Origin: Halanaerobium saccharolyticum
Lineage (GTDB): Bacteria > Bacillota > Halanaerobiia > Halanaerobiales > Halanaerobiaceae
Reading direction: 5' to 3'
NCBI RefSeq assembly: GCF_003259895.1
Contig: NZ_QLME01000019.1
Location: 1-61,784 of the forward strand
Length of the DNA stretch: 61,784 nucleotides
In this document: positions 48,119 through 57,528 of the stretch, in pieces
How the letters are laid out: each line of letters opens with the position of its first letter
Position numbering within the stretch: position 1 is the stretch's first letter
Notes under the pieces: model-generated
Databases searched by the model: none
The model's input: only the letters and a program-made list of their open reading frames with translations
Told to the model about the DNA's origin: nothing
Position numbers and translations under genes: made by a program

Positions 48119-49495
48119 ATGAAATTTTTAGAAAATAAAGTCAATGATATAAATCTTGCTTATATTGGCGGCGGTTCTCGTGGTTGGGCCTGGAATTTAA
48201 TGGGAGATTTAGCTCTGGACGAAGAAATTTCTGGAACAGTAAGCTTGTACGATATTGACCACAAGGCAGCAGCAGATAATAAAAAAATTGGCAATCAGCT
48301 TTTTAAAAGAGAAGAAGCTAAGTCTGACTGGACATTTGAGGTCTCAGATTCTTTAAAGGATGTACTTAAAGATACTGATTTTGTCATAATTTCTATTTTG
48401 CCCGGGACTTTTGAGGAAATGGAGTCAGATGTACATGCTCCTGAAGAATATGGGATCTATCAGTCGGTAGGAGATTCTGTTGGGCCAGGGGGTTTGGTTA
48501 GAGCTCTTCGAACTATTCCCATGTATGTTGAGATAGCAGAAGCTATAAAAGAGTTTGCTCCTGAAGCCTGGGTAATCAATTATACCAATCCAATGAGCTT
48601 ATGTACCAGAACTCTTTATGAGATCTTTCCGGAAATAAAAGCTTTTGGCTGCTGTCACGAAGTTTTTGGGACTCAGGAACTTCTAGCTGAGATGCTGTAT
48701 GATTTAGAGGGAATAAAAAATATACAAAGAGATGAGATAAAGGTCAATGTTAAAGGGATAAATCATTTTACCTGGCTTGATCAGGCTGCTTACCAGGATA
48801 AAGACTTATTTCCACTTTATGAAAAGTTTGTTGATAAATATTATGAAACTGGATTTGGAGAGGAAAATGAAGATTATTTTTCTTCTCAGGAGAGAGTTAA
48901 ATTTGATTTATTTAAAAGATATGGTTTAATAGCTGCTGCTGGAGATAGGCATCTGGCAGAATTTTGTCCTAAAAACTGGTACCTTAAAAATCCAGATCAG
49001 GTAGAGAAGTGGAAGTTTGCTTTAACTCCAGTTAACTGGAGAAAAAATGACAAAGCTGAAAAGTTAGAAAAAAGCAGAGCCTTAATCAAGGGTGAGGAAG
49101 AGATTGAATTAAAAGCAAGTGGAGAAGAAGGAATTCGACAGATAAAGGCGATTTTGGGGCTGGAGGAATTTGTAACAAATGTTAACCTTCCCAATCAGGG
49201 TCAAATTAAAGGTCTGCCTGAAGGTGCCGTTGTAGAAACAAATGCTTTATTTTCCAGAAACTCTGTTAAACCTGTAACTGCAGGTAAATTACCTGATAAT
49301 ATCCAGGCTTTAATAGAAAGACATGTTTTAAATCAGGAAACAATTTTGAAAGCAGCTCTGAACAAAGACAAACAATTGGCTTTTAGTGCTTTTATTAATG
49401 ATCCTCTGGTAGATATTGATTTAGAGCAGGCGGAAAAATTATTTAACGAAATGTTAAAAAATACAGAAGAATATCTACCTGGATGGGAAATTTAA
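48119..49495 (+). CDS. GH4 alpha-galacturonidase (LplD-like)
   Basis: 458-residue NAD- and metal-dependent GH4 enzyme that cleaves by oxidation-elimination-reduction instead of classical hydrolysis. The NAD-binding start is YIGGGSRGWAW, followed by NYTNPMSLCTR and the metal/active-site motif C179-H180-E181-V182. CHEV is the published hallmark of alpha-galacturonidases, separating them from the other GH4 glycosidases. It therefore likely releases galacturonate from small oligomers in the cytoplasm, feeding UxaC. The start is the ATG at 48119 after GGGGAG; an upstream TTG at 48083 lacks an SD. Confidence 0.9.
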   Translation: MKFLENKVNDINLAYIGGGSRGWAWNLMGDLALDEEISGTVSLYDIDHKAAADNKKIGNQLFKREEAKSDWTFEVSDSLKDVLKDTDFVIISILPGTFEEMESDVHAPEEYGIYQSVGDSVGPGGLVRALRTIPMYVEIAEAIKEFAPEAWVINYTNPMSLCTRTLYEIFPEIKAFGCCHEVFGTQELLAEMLYDLEGIKNIQRDEIKVNVKGINHFTWLDQAAYQDKDLFPLYEKFVDKYYETGFGEENEDYFSSQERVKFDLFKRYGLIAAAGDRHLAEFCPKNWYLKNPDQVEKWKFALTPVNWRKNDKAEKLEKSRALIKGEEEIELKASGEEGIRQIKAILGLEEFVTNVNLPNQGQIKGLPEGAVVETNALFSRNSVKPVTAGKLPDNIQALIERHVLNQETILKAALNKDKQLAFSAFINDPLVDIDLEQAEKLFNEMLKNTEEYLPGWEI

Positions 49496-49540
49496 GCTTT
49501 TGAACTCCAAAAATTATAATTTTTTGAAGGTGATAAATTT

Positions 49541-50299
49541 ATGTATAGATTAATTGTTGTGGATGATGAAAATGAAATCAGACATGCTCTGAGCAATTAT
49601 ATTCCCTGGTCAGAAATGGATTTTAAATTTGTAGATTCTTTTTGTAACGGTAAAAAAGCTTATGAATTTCTGCAGAAAAATGAAATTGATGTTGTTTTAT
49701 GTGATATAAAAATGCCTGTTATGAACGGGATTGAACTGGCAGAAAGAATATATAAAGATAACTTAGCCTGCAAAGTTGTTTTTTTAAGTGCCCATAAAGA
49801 ATTTGAATTTGCCCAGAAAGCACTATCTTTTGGCGTAGAAGATTATGTCTTAAAGCCGACTAAGTATGAAGAGTTACTTGATGTTTTTCAAAAAGTAAAA
49901 GTTAAATTAAATAATGAATGTAGAAATAATTTAAAAACTGAAAATAAAGAAGTTAAATGTAATGATAATTATAATAAAAAATTAATCAAAAGAATAATAA
50001 ATTATATAAATAATAATTATCAAAATGCAAACCTTGAGGAAGCAGCAGAAATTGTTCATTTTAGTCCCAGTTATCTGAGTAAATTTTTTAAAGACTGTAC
50101 TGGAGAAAATTTTTCTGCTTACTTAAATAAAGTAAAAATGGAAAAGGCAAAAGAATATTTACAGAATGTTGACTATCATGTTTATCAGATAAGCGAAAAA
50201 TTGGGCTACAGTAATCCTAAAAACTTTAGCAGGAGTTTCAAAAAATTTACTGGTCAGACACCCAGCCAGTTTAGAAGAGGAAATAATAATGAAAAATAA
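49541..50299 (+). CDS. YesN-like response regulator, compact receiver-AraC form
   Basis: 252-residue regulator. The receiver domain spans about 1-120 with acidic pocket VVDDENE and phospho-acceptor Asp55 in VVLCDIKMPVMNG; Lys is in LKPTK. A short linker leads straight into an AraC-type double HTH (about 148-250) ending FSRSFKKFTGQTPSQFRR. YesN proteins are often much longer, with a central linker domain; that is lacking here. The 3' end overlaps the kinase gene by 11 bp, so the pair is translationally coupled. It probably controls the downstream CUT1 operon through the repeats at 52067. Confidence 0.92.
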   Translation: MYRLIVVDDENEIRHALSNYIPWSEMDFKFVDSFCNGKKAYEFLQKNEIDVVLCDIKMPVMNGIELAERIYKDNLACKVVFLSAHKEFEFAQKALSFGVEDYVLKPTKYEELLDVFQKVKVKLNNECRNNLKTENKEVKCNDNYNKKLIKRIINYINNNYQNANLEEAAEIVHFSPSYLSKFFKDCTGENFSAYLNKVKMEKAKEYLQNVDYHVYQISEKLGYSNPKNFSRSFKKFTGQTPSQFRRGNNNEK

Positions 50300-52061
50300 T
50301 AACTTCGAAAAATTTGAAGTCAAGAATTCCAGATTTTTTATTAAAAACTTAGTTATATTTTTAATACCTGTTATTTTACCGGTTTTAATCCTGGGTTTAT
50401 TTTCTATTTATATTACCCAGGAATATTTGCAGGAAAATATTGATATCCATAATCAAAACTTACTGGTCCAGGCCAAAAGTCAGGTGGAAAATGTATTTAA
50501 AGAAACAGAGTCGATTTATCAGAGTTTGATCTCTAATCCAGAAATTAATAATAATTTAAAAAGAATTTTAGAAAGTAGAAATTTGAGTCCTGATGATTAC
50601 AAATTGATTCGATTTCTGAATAATTCAATAAGTTCCCAGGCCAGGTCGAGAGATTATATTCATTCAATCTATATCTATTATGAAAATAGTCAGGGGACTT
50701 TTTTAAGCAGTAATCAGGGTTTGAGTTATCAAAATAGTTTTTTTGATACTTCCTGGAAAAAAGAATATAATAACCGCAAAGAAATTGACCAGAAATGGAT
50801 GACCTATCGCCGAATATATCCTGAAGGTCATAATAATCCAGCAGAGGAAGTGTTTTCTCTTTACTGGGTCAACAGAAATAGTGGGAGTGTTGAGGGAACA
50901 GTGGTCTTAAATATTTATTCAGAATATCTCAAAAATATTCTAGCCAGTTTTGATACTCTGAAAGAACAAAAATTAATTGTAGTTGATAATGAAGATAATC
51001 TGCTTTTTTCCAATCAGAGACTTTCCTATTTAGATAAAATGAATACACTCTATAAATTGAGAGTAAATGATGAACAGACTATAATTGATCAGGAAAACTC
51101 AGAAATATTTGATTGGAATTATTATTCTATTGTGCCAGAAGATATAATTTATGCTGCTCCGATTGAAATCACTAAAATTTTGATTTTCTTATTGATATTT
51201 TTAGTATTCTTAGGTTTATTTGTAAGCTATTATTTAACTAAAAAAAATTATAACAGAATAACTAATATTATCGAGATTATTAATCACGCTGAAGCTGGAG
51301 AAGAACTTCCAGAGATTGATGATGATACAGATGATGAGTATGGTTATATTACCAGAGAAATAATAGAAACCTTTATTCAAAATAGTTACCTTAAACTACA
51401 GATGTCGGAAAGAAACTACAAGCAAAAAACTCTGGAGTTATTAGCATTACAGTCTCAAATTAATCCGCATTTTTTATATAATACTTTAGAAACAATTTAC
51501 TGGAAAGTTTTTCAATTTACAGGTTCAACTAATGTTACAACTAAGATGATAGAAAATTTATCTGATATACTTAAATACTCTCTCCATAGTCCGCGTAAAA
51601 AGGTGACTATCAACGAAGAGATAAAACATACAAGAAGTTATCTGGAGATCCAGAAAATTAGATTTAATGATAGATTTAAAGTTAAATGGGAGTATGATTC
51701 GAGTTTGATAGATAATTTAATTATTAAGTTAATTCTCCAGCCCCTGGTTGAAAATGCAATTCATTATGGTATTTCCGAAAAAAATGAGAATGGAAGTATA
51801 AAAATTAAAATTACGGATTCAAAAGTTAAAGATAAAATAAAAATTTCAATAATTGATAGTGGAGTCGGTTTTAATAAGCAGAGATTAATGGAAGTTAAAG
51901 CTGCACTTTTAGAAGGGAAAACTGGGGGAGATAATATTGGCCTGCGGAATACAAATAAAAGACTGATCTTAATGTATGGCGAAGAAGCAAGACTTCATAT
52001 TCGTTCTAAAAAAGATTTTGGAACAGCAGTTTATTTTTATATTCCCCGGGAGAAAAGATAA
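50289..52061 (+). CDS. YesM-like sensor histidine kinase
   Basis: 590-residue membrane kinase. TM1 lies at about 19-41, a large extracytoplasmic Cache-like sensor at about 42-285, and TM2 at about 293-318. The phospho-acceptor motif QINPHFLYNTLE has His394, and the HATPase_c domain shows the N-box LQPLVENAIHYG and G-boxes DSGVGFN and GLRNTNKRL. This LytS/YesM architecture commonly senses extracellular saccharides, often with a sugar-binding protein. It is coupled to the response regulator upstream and lies directly before a CUT1 operon. Confidence 0.93.
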   Translation: MKNNNFEKFEVKNSRFFIKNLVIFLIPVILPVLILGLFSIYITQEYLQENIDIHNQNLLVQAKSQVENVFKETESIYQSLISNPEINNNLKRILESRNLSPDDYKLIRFLNNSISSQARSRDYIHSIYIYYENSQGTFLSSNQGLSYQNSFFDTSWKKEYNNRKEIDQKWMTYRRIYPEGHNNPAEEVFSLYWVNRNSGSVEGTVVLNIYSEYLKNILASFDTLKEQKLIVVDNEDNLLFSNQRLSYLDKMNTLYKLRVNDEQTIIDQENSEIFDWNYYSIVPEDIIYAAPIEITKILIFLLIFLVFLGLFVSYYLTKKNYNRITNIIEIINHAEAGEELPEIDDDTDDEYGYITREIIETFIQNSYLKLQMSERNYKQKTLELLALQSQINPHFLYNTLETIYWKVFQFTGSTNVTTKMIENLSDILKYSLHSPRKKVTINEEIKHTRSYLEIQKIRFNDRFKVKWEYDSSLIDNLIIKLILQPLVENAIHYGISEKNENGSIKIKITDSKVKDKIKISIIDSGVGFNKQRLMEVKAALLEGKTGGDNIGLRNTNKRLILMYGEEARLHIRSKKDFGTAVYFYIPREKR

Positions 52062-52066
52062 ATTAT

Positions 52067-52132
52067 GATACTGAAAAACAAGAAATGATACTTTTAAGAA
52101 TATTTAATAAAATCTAAACAAAATAAGATACT
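52067..52132 (+). promoter_or_regulatory. Three phased GATACT direct repeats
   Basis: GATACT at 52067-52072, 52087-52092 and 52127-52132: exactly 20 and 40 bp apart, hence on one DNA face. Flanking bases are A/T-rich and similar. They lie between the YesN/YesM genes and the CUT1-2 binding-protein gene, the expected place for YesN-type binding sites. Confidence 0.5.
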
Positions 52133-52155
52133 GATTCTAAACTCAACCCCCTTCA

Positions 52156-52183
52156 TTGTTTGAATTATTAGTGTTATCATAAT
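52156..52183 (+). promoter_or_regulatory. Weak candidate promoter of CUT1 operon 2
   Basis: TTGTTT (52156-52161), 16 nt, CATAAT (52178-52183), about 24 bp downstream of the last GATACT repeat. A poor consensus fits an activator-dependent promoter. Confidence 0.4.
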
Positions 52184-52211
52184 ATTAACAAAACAAGAAG
52201 GGGGATTTATT

Positions 52212-53510
52212 GTGAAGAAAAAGAGTTTTGTATTATGGGTGACGATTTCGTTGGTATTGATGTTCAGTATTTCTGTAATGGCTCAGACAACAATTAGTGT
52301 AGCGTGGTGGGGTTCTCAGGATAGACATAATAGAACATTAGAGGTAATTGAAATGTTTGAGGAAGAATATCCTGATATTAATGTAGAGCCTGAATTTTTA
52401 GGTTTTGATGGCTACTGGGAAAAAATGGCTGCTCAGGCAGCAGGGCGTAATTTACCTGATGTAATGCAGCATGGTTATGGTTTGATTCCTCAATACATAG
52501 AAGCAGATTTACTTTTAGATTTAGCTCCTTATGTTGAAAGTGGAGAAATCTCAAGGGAATATATTGATGATACCATTGTTTATCAAAATAACGGTTCTGA
52601 ATCAATGTATGGTGTTAACTTAGGTTATAATGCTATTGGTTTAGTCTATGATCCCGCTATGCTGGAAGAAGCTGGAGTTGAAGATTTCGAACCTGGTTAT
52701 ACTTATCAAGATTTAATGGAAAAATCAAGAAAAATAGCTAATAACACAGATTTTTATGCTAAAAGCAGTTATTTATTACTGGATAATATTGACGGATTCT
52801 GTACTTTCTTAAGACAAAATGGAACTGATCTTTATTATGGTGAGGATTTTGCCAGCAAAACTTTTCAGGAAATAGAAGAAATAGGTTATGATGATGATCA
52901 GTTATTTGTTAAATTTCATGAGATGGAATTAGAAATGGTAGAAGCAGGTGCTTTTGCTCCTATTGATAGAAGTTCTGAAGTAACTAATGTAGAAGAAGAC
53001 CTGCTGGCCTCAGGTGAAGCTGCTATGTCAGCAATCTGGAGCAATCAGCTTGTAGCCATGGAAAGAGCAGCAGATAGACCACTAAATTTAACTATTCTAC
53101 CAAAATATAAGGATCAGGTTGCTGAAGGTTTGTTTTTACAGCCATCTCAGTACTTCTCTGTTGCAAGTAATTCTGAAAATCCAGATGCAGCAGTTAAATT
53201 TATTAATTTCTTTGTCGATAATGTAGAAGCTAATAAAGTGCTGATGGGAGAAAGAGGAGTACCAGCTTCTGCTAAAGTTAGAGATGCACTGATACCTCTC
53301 TTAGATGATACTACAGCTAAAACTTTTGATTATATTGACTTAGCAGTAGAACATTCCGGTCCAATTGCACCTCCATATCCTGAAGTTCACAATCAGACAA
53401 TGCAGGAATATGATAATTTAAGAGAAATGATGTTTTATGGTTTAATCACTCCGGAAGAGGCTGCCAGGCAGTTTAGACAAAAAGTAAATCAGATATTAGC
53501 TAATAGATAA
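52212..53510 (+). CDS. CUT1 ABC transporter sugar-binding protein 2
   Basis: 432-residue family 1 solute-binding protein, paralogue of those at 7691 and 59705. The signal peptide spans about residues 1-24 (ending VMAQ), and the mature start TISVAWWGSQDRHNRTL is followed by VIEMFEEEYPDI. It starts at the GTG 52212 behind GAAGGGGG. It belongs to the operon controlled (by position) by the YesN/YesM pair rather than by the LacI-type operators. Ligand unknown; differences from the other two copies in the middle of the protein suggest a different oligosaccharide. Confidence 0.92.
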   Translation: MKKKSFVLWVTISLVLMFSISVMAQTTISVAWWGSQDRHNRTLEVIEMFEEEYPDINVEPEFLGFDGYWEKMAAQAAGRNLPDVMQHGYGLIPQYIEADLLLDLAPYVESGEISREYIDDTIVYQNNGSESMYGVNLGYNAIGLVYDPAMLEEAGVEDFEPGYTYQDLMEKSRKIANNTDFYAKSSYLLLDNIDGFCTFLRQNGTDLYYGEDFASKTFQEIEEIGYDDDQLFVKFHEMELEMVEAGAFAPIDRSSEVTNVEEDLLASGEAAMSAIWSNQLVAMERAADRPLNLTILPKYKDQVAEGLFLQPSQYFSVASNSENPDAAVKFINFFVDNVEANKVLMGERGVPASAKVRDALIPLLDDTTAKTFDYIDLAVEHSGPIAPPYPEVHNQTMQEYDNLREMMFYGLITPEEAARQFRQKVNQILANR

Positions 53511-53524
53511 GATATCAGACACTA

Positions 53525-53565
53525 AATTTAAATAGCTGTGTTTTTATGACACAGCTATTTAAATT
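53525..53565 (+). terminator. 17-bp stem-loop between binding protein and permease genes
   Basis: Perfect stem (arms 53525-53541 and 53549-53565) with loop TTTTATG, then a T-rich stretch. The T run makes partial termination plausible. Same position as the hairpins at 9032, 31601 and 61012. Confidence 0.8.
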
Positions 53566-53596
53566 AATTTTTTCTTTGCAAAGGAGTTAAATAATT

Positions 53597-54535
53597 ATGT
53601 CTTCATTAACAGAAAAAGCAAAAGATTTATTCAGCAGTAAAAAAATTAAAGAATATGATAATTTAGCAGGATTTATATTTATTTCTCCCTGGCTAATTGG
53701 ATTTATTGCCTTTACTATAATACCCATGATTTTATCCCTGGGAGTTTCATTTACACGTTATGATGTTATTTCCGCTCCCGAATGGGTAGGTTTAAAAAAT
53801 TATATAGACATCTTTACAGTGGACAGCACTTTTAGATCATCTATTAAAATTACATTTTTCTATGCTTTTGTTTCAGTCCCTTTAAGATTAGCCTTTGCTT
53901 TATTTTTAGCAGTTTTATTTAATCAAAAGCGGAAAATGGTGGGATTATACAGAACATTATTTTACATACCTTCTGTTATTGGTGGAAGTGTTGCAGTAGC
54001 AGTAATGTGGAGGCAGTTATTCGGTTCCTCAGGAGCATTAAATTCTCTCTTAAATGCCTTTTTTGGAATGGATATTGCACGCAGCTGGATCAGACATCCT
54101 CAATCTGCTCTCTGGACTTTAATTTTTCTTGCTATCTGGCAGTTTGGTTCTCCAATGCTCATTTTCTTAGCCGGGTTAAAGCAAATTCCTGGTTCATTAT
54201 ATGAGGCAGCTTTAATTGATGGAGCAAACTGGTGGCAGAAGTTTTTCAAAATTACTATTCCAATGCTCAGTCCGGTAATCTTATTTAATTTAATAATGCA
54301 GATTATAAGTGGGTTTATGATGTTTACTCAGGCCTATATAATAACTGAAGGTGGTCCTTTTGATCAGACTCTTGTTTATGTACTTTATTTGTTTAGAAGA
54401 GCTTTTAGTTTTTATGAAATGGGTTATGCCAGTGCTTTAGCCTGGATTTTACTTGTGATAGTTGCAATTATAACAGTGATTATTTTTAAAACTGCCCCCC
54501 ACTGGGTATATTACGAATCAAAGGGTGAATTTTAA
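53597..54535 (+). CDS. CUT1 ABC transporter permease 2A
   Basis: 312-residue MalF/UgpA-like permease, six TM helices, EAA loop YEAALIDGANWWQKFFKITI. The SD AAAGGAG precedes the ATG. It is strongly similar to the permeases at 9099 and 61099 over the whole length (shared stretches such as SPWLIGF, LAIWQFGSPM and FLAGLKQIP). The stop codon overlaps the next start by one base (TAATG). Confidence 0.93.
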   Translation: MSSLTEKAKDLFSSKKIKEYDNLAGFIFISPWLIGFIAFTIIPMILSLGVSFTRYDVISAPEWVGLKNYIDIFTVDSTFRSSIKITFFYAFVSVPLRLAFALFLAVLFNQKRKMVGLYRTLFYIPSVIGGSVAVAVMWRQLFGSSGALNSLLNAFFGMDIARSWIRHPQSALWTLIFLAIWQFGSPMLIFLAGLKQIPGSLYEAALIDGANWWQKFFKITIPMLSPVILFNLIMQIISGFMMFTQAYIITEGGPFDQTLVYVLYLFRRAFSFYEMGYASALAWILLVIVAIITVIIFKTAPHWVYYESKGEF

Positions 54536-55374
54536 TGGAAAAAAGTCAATTGAAAACTATCTTATATCATTTATTGATCGGTATAATTGGAATAGCAATG
54601 TTTTATCCTGTACTATGGATGCTTTCCAGTTCATTTAAAGTAGAGGGAACTATCTTTAGAAATGCCCATAATTTAATTCCTGAGGCCTTCACTTTAAGTA
54701 ATTATGTTTCTGGTTGGGCTGGATTTGGCGGTACACACTTCGGTATATTTTTTAGAAACTCTTTTATTATTACTTTAACTGCTACAGCAGGTCAGATTTT
54801 TACTTCGGCTGCAGTTGGCTATGGTTTTGCCCGGATTAAGTTTAGAGGTAAAGCAATTCTATTTGCTCTGGTGATTTCAACTCTGCTTTTACCACAGCAG
54901 GTAGTGATGATTCCTCAGTATATTATGTTTAGTTTTATTGGCTGGATTAACTCTTATAAACCATTAATCTTACCAAGATTTTTTGCAATGCCTTTCTTTA
55001 TCTTCTTAATGTATCAATTTATACAGGGAATACCAAAAGAACTTGATGAAGCAGCAAAAATTGATGGTTGTGGGGTTTATTCAATCTTTTTTAAGATAAT
55101 TCTTCCCAATATTAAACCGGCTTTAATTACAACCTTTATTTTTCAGTTTTACTGGACCTGGCAGGATTTTTTTGGTCCCCTGCTTTATCTACAATCCGCT
55201 AATAAATATCCAGTCTCACTGGGATTAAAGCTCTTTTCTGACCCAAGTACTGTAACTAACTGGGGTGGAATGTTTGCAATGTCAGTTTTATCTTTATTAC
55301 CGGTTTTAGTTATTTTCATTGTTTTTCAGCGTTATTTAGTGGAAGGAATCAGTACAACAGGTTTAAAAGGATAA
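54535..55374 (+). CDS. CUT1 ABC transporter permease 2B
   Basis: 279-residue MalG/UgpE-like permease, six TM helices, EAA loop DEAAKIDGCGVYSIFFKIIL, near-identical in layout to the permease at 10053. TAATG overlap with the upstream permease shows translational coupling. No ATPase follows; glycosidase genes come next. Confidence 0.93.
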   Translation: MEKSQLKTILYHLLIGIIGIAMFYPVLWMLSSSFKVEGTIFRNAHNLIPEAFTLSNYVSGWAGFGGTHFGIFFRNSFIITLTATAGQIFTSAAVGYGFARIKFRGKAILFALVISTLLLPQQVVMIPQYIMFSFIGWINSYKPLILPRFFAMPFFIFLMYQFIQGIPKELDEAAKIDGCGVYSIFFKIILPNIKPALITTFIFQFYWTWQDFFGPLLYLQSANKYPVSLGLKLFSDPSTVTNWGGMFAMSVLSLLPVLVIFIVFQRYLVEGISTTGLKG

Positions 55375-55404
55375 TAATTATCCACTTAAGAGAGGTAGAT
55401 TTAA

Positions 55405-57453
55405 ATGATTAATAGATATCAATTAGTAAATAGAAACAACCCTATTTTAAAAAATAAAGATCTAAATTCGCCATTCACTTTAGGAAATGGCGAATTTGCA
55501 TTTACAGCAGATTTTACCGGTCTTCAAACTTTTTATAAAAGTTATGCAGAAGAAATTCCAATTAATACAATGGCCCAATGGGGATGGCATAGTTTTAACA
55601 GTGAAGAAAATTATGATAGAAAAAACTTAAAATTTAAAAATTATAACCGAGGAAATAAAAAAATACCTTACGCTTCAGAAGAAAAGGGACAGGCCGGTTT
55701 ATTTAATTTTTTGAGAGAGAATCCTCATAAATATAACTTAGCAAGAGTAGGTCTGCATCTGGAAAAAAAGAATGGAGTTAAAGTTGAATTTGAAGACATT
55801 GAGCTTAATCAGCAGGAACTTAATTTATGGCAGGGCATTTTAAAGAGTGATTTTGTAGTTGAAGGTGAACAGGTTAATGTGGAAACAATCTGTGATCCGC
55901 TGACAGACAGTATTGCAGTTAAAATAGTATCGGACTTAATTATTAAAAAGAGACTGGGAGTAGAAATTGAATTTCCTTATCCGGAGCAGAGCAAAACTGC
56001 TTCCAACTGGGAAAACAAAGAAAAACATCAGACAAAATTGATTGAGCAGAATGAAAAGGCCTATAATTTTAATAGATTTATTGACGAGACCAAGTATTTT
56101 GTAAATCTATTCAGTTCTAAAAATTTAGAGCTGAAAATTCCTTCTCAACAGCATTATTTATTTAAAAGTAAAAAGAATGAAAACAGCTTAACTTTTGTTA
56201 TTAATTTTAATGAAAATCAGAATAGAGTTAAGCAAATAAGTTTCAGTGAAGTTAAAGAGCGAAGTATAGAATACTGGCAGGATTATTGGACACAGGGAGG
56301 AATAATTGATTTTTCTAAAACTGAAGCTCCAAAAGCAAAGGAATTAGAAAGAAGAATTGTTTTATCACAATATTTAACTGCTGTTCAGTGTTCCGGGACG
56401 CTGCCTCCTGCTGAGACGGGTCTGACCTGTAATAGCTGGTATGGTAAATTTCATTTAGAAATGCATTTCTGGCATGCTGCTCATTTTGCTCTCTGGAATA
56501 GAGAATCTTTACTGGAAAAATCTCTCTGGTGGTATTATAATATACTTGAGCGAGCAAAAGAACTTGCTTCTTCTCAGGGTTTTAAAGGAGCTCGCTGGCC
56601 CAAAATGGTTGGCCCGGAGGGTTATGATAGCCCTTCTTCCATTGGGCCGTTTTTAGTCTGGCAGCAGCCGCATCCAATTATTTATGCTGAATTACTCTAT
56701 AGAAATAGGCAAAAAAAATCGGTTCTAGAATATTATTATGAGCTAATTGAAGAAAGCATAGAATTTATGGTTTCTTATTTAGAGTTTGATCAGGAAAATG
56801 ATAGATTCAATTTAGAAGCTCCACTAATTCCAGCTCAGGAAAGTTATGATCCGGAAGCTTGCTTAAATCCTACTTTTGAATTAGAGTACTGGCATACAGC
56901 GTTTGTTATTGCTCAAAAATGGAGAAAACGGCTGGGAATGGAAAAAAATAAAAAGTGGGAAGAAATAACCGATAAGTTAGCTGAACTGCCCCACAAAAAT
57001 AATTTATATTTAGGTCATGAAAAAGCAGAAGACACTTTTGAAAAATATAATATAGATCATCCAAGTATGCTGGGGGCATATGGTTTATTACCGGGCTCGA
57101 AAGTAGATAAAGATATCATGAAAAATACATTTGATAAAGTGCTTTCTGACTGGCAGTTTGATCGGGCCTGGGGCTGGGATTTTCCGATGACAGCTATGAC
57201 AGCAGCAAAACTGGGTGAAAAAGAAAAAGCAGTAGATATTCTTTTAATGGATTCTCCTAAAAACACATATTTATTTAATGGACACAATAGGCAGGGAAGT
57301 AAAAAAGATTTACCTCTCTACCTTCCGGGGAATGGAGCTCTGCTTCTAGCAGCAGGAATGATGGCAGCTGGTTGGGATGATTCAGGGCTGGAATCTACTG
57401 CTTTTCCAGAAGAATGGCAGGTAGAGTATGAATCAATTAATAAATATTTGTAG
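55405..57453 (+). CDS. Putative (alpha/alpha)6-barrel glycoside hydrolase, family unassigned
   Basis: 682-residue cytoplasmic protein. An N-terminal beta-sandwich-like region (about 1-300) contains LGNGEFAFTADFTGLQTF. A helical region with six-hairpin character (about 310-680) includes GLTCNSWYGKFHLEMHFWHA, GARWPKMVGPEGYDSPS, and acidic candidates in WGWDFPMTA and AQESYDP. The arrangement resembles GH65/GH95-type enzymes, but I do not recognise the family and cannot name the catalytic acid with certainty. It lies between the CUT1-2 permeases and a GH43 gene, so it probably acts on the imported oligosaccharide. Confidence 0.65.
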   Translation: MINRYQLVNRNNPILKNKDLNSPFTLGNGEFAFTADFTGLQTFYKSYAEEIPINTMAQWGWHSFNSEENYDRKNLKFKNYNRGNKKIPYASEEKGQAGLFNFLRENPHKYNLARVGLHLEKKNGVKVEFEDIELNQQELNLWQGILKSDFVVEGEQVNVETICDPLTDSIAVKIVSDLIIKKRLGVEIEFPYPEQSKTASNWENKEKHQTKLIEQNEKAYNFNRFIDETKYFVNLFSSKNLELKIPSQQHYLFKSKKNENSLTFVINFNENQNRVKQISFSEVKERSIEYWQDYWTQGGIIDFSKTEAPKAKELERRIVLSQYLTAVQCSGTLPPAETGLTCNSWYGKFHLEMHFWHAAHFALWNRESLLEKSLWWYYNILERAKELASSQGFKGARWPKMVGPEGYDSPSSIGPFLVWQQPHPIIYAELLYRNRQKKSVLEYYYELIEESIEFMVSYLEFDQENDRFNLEAPLIPAQESYDPEACLNPTFELEYWHTAFVIAQKWRKRLGMEKNKKWEEITDKLAELPHKNNLYLGHEKAEDTFEKYNIDHPSMLGAYGLLPGSKVDKDIMKNTFDKVLSDWQFDRAWGWDFPMTAMTAAKLGEKEKAVDILLMDSPKNTYLFNGHNRQGSKKDLPLYLPGNGALLLAAGMMAAGWDDSGLESTAFPEEWQVEYESINKYL

Positions 57454-57528
57454 ACTTGTTGTTTGAGTTAGTTAAAAATATAATTTATTTGGGATAAAAA
57501 TAAGAAATTAATAGCTGGAGGTTATTTA

